Of a DNA stretch of 8,205 nucleotides, positions 5,739-8,205 are shown piece after piece. The notes under the pieces were generated by a model. The model searched no databases. It was given only the letters and a program-made list of their open reading frames with translations, and had not been told where the DNA came from. How positions within the stretch are numbered: the stretch's first letter is position 1; every line of letters begins with the position of its first letter. A program made the position numbers and the translations under genes. Origin of the DNA: Clostridiales bacterium (GTDB lineage Bacteria > Bacillota > Clostridia > Christensenellales > Aristaeellaceae); contig SFHU01000125.1 in assembly GCA_004555535.1 (NCBI GenBank), positions 1 to 8,205 on the forward strand, read 5' to 3'.

Positions 5739-6982
5739 AGCAGTACACCAAGGAAGAAAAGGGCTGGATCTTTTACGACTGGGCCAACTCCGCCTTTTCC
5801 GCCATCGTCGCCGCCATCATTCTTCCGATCTTCTTCAAGAGCATGGCGCAGCTGGGCGGCGTCAGCGACGTCAACGCCACAGCCTACTGGGGCTATGCCA
5901 CATCCTTCGGCACGCTGATCTGTGCTGTACTTGCGCCCTTCCTGGGCACGCTCGGCGATTTCAAGGGCATGAAAAAGCGGCTGTTCACCGCCTTCATGCT
6001 GCTTGGCGTCGTGAGCACCTTCCTGCTGTCGATGACGGAGAACTGGAAGCTGCTGCTGGTGCTCTACGTGCTGGGCACGCTGGGCTTCAACGGCTCCTGT
6101 ATCTATTATGACAGCTTCCTGCCCGACGTGACGGACGAATCCCGGATGGATCAGGTCTCCACCATGGGCTACGGCCTGGGCTACATCGGCGGCTCGACCA
6201 TCCCGCTGGTCATCTCCCTGCTGCTGATCCAGTTCGGCGACAAGATCGGCATCCCCACCGTCACGGCGACCAAGTTCTCCTTCGCGCTGACCGCCGTCTG
6301 GTGGCTGGTGTTCACCATCCCGATGCTGCGCCACGTACAGCAGAAGCACGCCATCGAGCCGGAAAAGCGCATCATCGCGCACACGCTGCGCAACGTCGCC
6401 TCGACGTTCAAAAAGCTGCTGTCCTACAAGAGCGTACTGCTCTTCCTGATCGCCTACTTCTTCTACATCGACGGCGTCGGCACGATCATCCACATGGCCA
6501 CCGTTTTCGGCGCCTCCTGCGGCCTTGACAGCATGGACATGATGGTCATCCTGCTCGTCGTGCAGATCGTCGCCTTCCCCTTCGCCATCCTCTACGGCAA
6601 GCTCGCCGGGCGCTTCGGCTCCCGGAAGATGATCCTCTTTGGCATCGCGACGTATGTCGTCGTTTGCGCGGTCGGCTTCAACCTGCAGAAGATGTCCGAC
6701 TTCCTCGTGCTGGCCGTGCTCGTGGGCACCGCGCAGGGCGGCATTCAGGCGCTCTCGCGTTCCTTCTTCGGCAAGCTTGTCCCGCCTGAGAACGCGAGCG
6801 AATTCTTCGGCTTCTTTGACGTCTTCGGCAAGTTCTCCGCCGTCATCGGCCCCGCGCTCTTCGGCCTGGTCGCCCAGCTGACCGGCGTCACGAATTACGG
6901 CGCGCTGGCGGTCATGGGCATGTTCATCGTCGGCGGCATCGCGCTGATGCTGGTGCCCCGGAACATCGAGCGGATGAAGTAA
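5732..6982 (+). CDS. UMF1-family (Atg22-like) major facilitator transporter
   Basis: This is an integral membrane protein of 416 residues with about 12 hydrophobic segments, starting near residues 13-35, 52-73, 83-100 and 105-125 and ending near 388-408. UMF1 hallmarks are visible: YDWANSAF (15-22) at the start of the first segment, GDFKGMKKR (75-83) in the motif-A loop, FYIDGVGTII (244-253), and ALSRSFFGKLVPPENASEFF (340-359). A long basic cytoplasmic loop (about 200-230) separates the halves, as in the MFS fold. The family is related to the fungal vacuolar effluxer Atg22; bacterial substrates are largely unknown, and the sequence does not show one. It overlaps udk by ATGCTGA, has its own strong ribosome binding site, and is the last gene before a terminator. 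Coupling to a uridine kinase makes a nucleoside or nucleobase a reasonable guess, but only a guess. Confidence 0.88.
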   Translation: MLKQYTKEEKGWIFYDWANSAFSAIVAAIILPIFFKSMAQLGGVSDVNATAYWGYATSFGTLICAVLAPFLGTLGDFKGMKKRLFTAFMLLGVVSTFLLSMTENWKLLLVLYVLGTLGFNGSCIYYDSFLPDVTDESRMDQVSTMGYGLGYIGGSTIPLVISLLLIQFGDKIGIPTVTATKFSFALTAVWWLVFTIPMLRHVQQKHAIEPEKRIIAHTLRNVASTFKKLLSYKSVLLFLIAYFFYIDGVGTIIHMATVFGASCGLDSMDMMVILLVVQIVAFPFAILYGKLAGRFGSRKMILFGIATYVVVCAVGFNLQKMSDFLVLAVLVGTAQGGIQALSRSFFGKLVPPENASEFFGFFDVFGKFSAVIGPALFGLVAQLTGVTNYGALAVMGMFIVGGIALMLVPRNIERMK

Positions 6983-7002
6983 TCCCATTCCATTTTGCAA
7001 TG

Positions 7003-7040
7003 AAGGCCCGGCAGGGATGCTTCCCCGCCGGGCCTTTCTC
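7003..7040 (+). terminator. Intrinsic terminator of the ABC-F, udk and transporter operon
   Basis: A perfect 10-bp stem (AAGGCCCGGC at 7003-7012 with GCCGGGCCTT at 7027-7036) can extend by an inner GGGA/TCCC pairing, and TTTCTCTTT follows. It begins 20 bases after the transporter stop. On the minus strand the hairpin lies about 30 bases beyond the galE stop, but only TTCATT follows there, so termination of galE at this site would be weaker. Confidence 0.88.
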
Positions 7041-7066
7041 TTTGATTGTGTTGTGTTTTGCGTGAA

Positions 7067-8080
7067 TCAGTCGGCGTAGCCGTTGGGATTCTGCGTCTGC
7101 CAGCGCCACGCGTCGCGGCACATATCCTCCAGGTTCTTCTGCGCCGTCCAGCCCAGGAGCTCCCTGGCCTTCTTCGGGTCGGCCCAGCACTCGGCGATGT
7201 CGCCGGGGCGGCGCGCCTCGATCTTGTAGGGCACCTTCACACCGTTGACCTTCTCAAACGCCTTGACGATGTCCAGCACGCTGTAGCCATGGCCGGTGCC
7301 GAGATTGATGATCTCCACACCGGAGTGCTTCATCGCGTAATCCGCAGCGGCAACGTGGCCCTTGGCCAGATCGACGACGTGGATATAGTCGCGCACGCCC
7401 GTGCCGTCCGGCGTCGGATAGTCATCGCCGAAGACATGCAGATAGGCCAGCTTACCCGCAGCCACCTGCGTGACATACGGCAGCAGGTTGTTCGGAATGC
7501 CGTTGGGCATTTCGCCGATGCGGCCGCTCTCGTGCGCGCCGATCGGGTTGAAGTAGCGAAGCAGAACGACGGACCAGTCCGGATTCGCCTTGGCGATGTC
7601 CGTCAGGATGCGCTCGTTCATGTATTTCGTCCAGCCGTAGGGATTCGTGCAGCTCGTGGGCATCGTCTCGTCGAGCGGCATGTGATCCGGGATGCCGTAG
7701 ACCGTCGCAGAGGAGCTGAAGATGAACCGGTGAACGCCGTGGCGCTTCATCGACTCGCAGACCGTCAGCGTGCAGTCGAGGTTGTTGCGGTAGTACTCCA
7801 TCGGCTTGGCGACGGACTCGCCGACAGCCTTGTACGCCGCAAAATGGATCACGGCGTCGATCTGGTTCTCCTCGAAGATCCTGTCCATCGCCGCGCCGTC
7901 GCAGGCATCGGCGTTGTAGAACTTCACGGTCTTTCCGGTCAGCTCCTGCACGCGCTCGAGCGATTTTTCGCTGCTGTTGTAGAGGTTGTCCACGACGACG
8001 ACATCATGGCCCGCTTCAAGCAGCTCGACAGCCGTATGGGAACCGATAAATCCTGCGCCGCCAGTCAGAAGAATGTTCAT
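7067..8080 (-). CDS. galE: UDP-glucose 4-epimerase
   Basis: GalE interconverts UDP-glucose and UDP-galactose (Leloir pathway and supply of galactose for envelope glycans), using a tightly bound NAD in the cytosol. The 337-residue protein has the usual length. It has the Rossmann motif GGAGFIGSH (7-15), VVDNLYNSS (29-37), a conserved FAAYKAVGES segment (80-89), FSSSATVYG (121-129) carrying the catalytic serine, and the YxxxK catalytic pair in NPYGWTK (Tyr148, Lys152). RYFNPIGAH (175-183), GTGVRDYIHVVDLA (226-239) and RRPGDIAE (290-297) are classic for GalE and contact the UDP-sugar. No residue expected for catalysis is missing. The ATG at 8080 has GGGAGGAG about 8 bases upstream. It is convergent with the transporter and has its own promoter. 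Some GalE proteins also act on UDP-GlcNAc; that cannot be judged here. Confidence 0.96.
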   Translation of the reverse strand: MNILLTGGAGFIGSHTAVELLEAGHDVVVVDNLYNSSEKSLERVQELTGKTVKFYNADACDGAAMDRIFEENQIDAVIHFAAYKAVGESVAKPMEYYRNNLDCTLTVCESMKRHGVHRFIFSSSATVYGIPDHMPLDETMPTSCTNPYGWTKYMNERILTDIAKANPDWSVVLLRYFNPIGAHESGRIGEMPNGIPNNLLPYVTQVAAGKLAYLHVFGDDYPTPDGTGVRDYIHVVDLAKGHVAAADYAMKHSGVEIINLGTGHGYSVLDIVKAFEKVNGVKVPYKIEARRPGDIAECWADPKKARELLGWTAQKNLEDMCRDAWRWQTQNPNGYAD

Positions 8081-8103
8081 TGGAAACGCTCCTCCCTTAT
8101 CGT

Positions 8104-8117
8104 TCGTTCATGAATGA
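8104..8117. promoter_or_regulatory. Imperfect palindrome at the start of the galE leader
   Basis: TCGTTCATGAATGA is a 14-base palindrome with one mismatched pair and a perfect TTCATGAA core (8107-8114). It lies between the predicted transcription start (near 8120) and the galE ribosome binding site, a place where a dimeric repressor would act. No known factor is recognised, and a chance palindrome is possible. Confidence 0.3.
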
Positions 8118-8126
8118 GGTAATTTG

Positions 8127-8155
8127 ATTATACCACGAAGCCTACACAATAACAA
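8127..8155 (-). promoter_or_regulatory. galE promoter with extended -10
   Basis: The minus strand has TTGTTA (8155-8150, four of six consensus positions), a 17-base spacer, and a perfect TATAAT (8132-8127) preceded by TGG, which is an extended -10 motif. Transcription should start near 8120, leaving a leader of about 40 bases before the ATG at 8080. This looks like a strong, constitutive-type sigma-A promoter. The remaining bases 8156-8205 hold no recognisable gene. Confidence 0.8.
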
Positions 8156-8205
8156 TCAGATTTGCGAATTTGACAAACGATGCAAGGCACATAGGGCAGG
8201 TCATT

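Noticed and set aside
5675..7000. Minus-strand open frame opposite the transporter (441 codons)
   Set aside because: Codon-aligned shadow. It is a low-complexity product rich in Asp, Glu, His and Gly, and it spans the terminator-proximal region.
7046..8113. Plus-strand open frame opposite galE (355 codons)
   Set aside because: Codon-aligned shadow of an unmistakable GalE; it also covers both flanking non-coding regions.
8170..8175. Perfect TTGACA on the plus strand as a divergent promoter -35
   Set aside because: No acceptable -10 box lies 16-18 bases downstream before the window ends; AGGGCA is at that position.

Overview
The window reads as chromosomal, protein-dense, GC-rich DNA from a Gram-positive bacterium. 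CtsR, a ClpC-type Clp ATPase and a YdiF-type ABC-F protein are characteristic of Firmicutes. The high GC content together with the gene set suggests a high-GC member of the Clostridia (for example a gut Christensenellales- or Oscillospirales-like lineage). That placement is inference and of low confidence. No tRNA, rRNA, CRISPR, insertion sequence or phage gene was seen, and no stretch longer than 300 bases lacks a gene.

Layout: (1) 15-2874, minus strand: a two-gene heat-shock operon, ctsR (GTG start) followed 22 bases later by clpC (TTG start). It is read from a consensus-like promoter with a CtsR operator placed over the expected transcription start. (2) 2875-3105: a divergent intergenic region holding the ctsR promoter and operator on one side, and on the other a TATAAT promoter and a leader hairpin for the rightward genes. 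(3) 3106-6982, plus strand: an apparent operon of a YdiF-like ABC-F translation factor, a uridine/cytidine kinase (56-base gap) and a UMF1-family major facilitator transporter that overlaps the kinase by 7 bases. It ends in a strong intrinsic terminator at 7003-7040. (4) 7067-8080, minus strand: galE (UDP-glucose 4-epimerase), convergent with the transporter, with its own extended -10 promoter at 8127-8155.

How the genes work together: CtsR represses its own operon and so sets the level of ClpC, the unfoldase partner of the ClpP protease. The rightward operon joins ribosome maintenance with pyrimidine salvage and an uptake or efflux carrier of unknown substrate. galE feeds the UDP-hexose pool.

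The most interesting point is the ClpC module. In Bacillus-type operons ctsR and clpC are separated by mcsA and mcsB, the arginine-kinase system that tags proteins with phospho-arginine for ClpC. Here both genes are absent from the operon. The two ClpC N-domain glutamates known to dock phospho-arginine are replaced (by Gly34 and Ala107), and the ClpC middle (M) domain that binds adaptors is almost wholly missing. These three independent losses point to a ClpCP system uncoupled from McsB and phospho-arginine control, still repressed by a CtsR whose glycine-rich thermosensor loop is intact.
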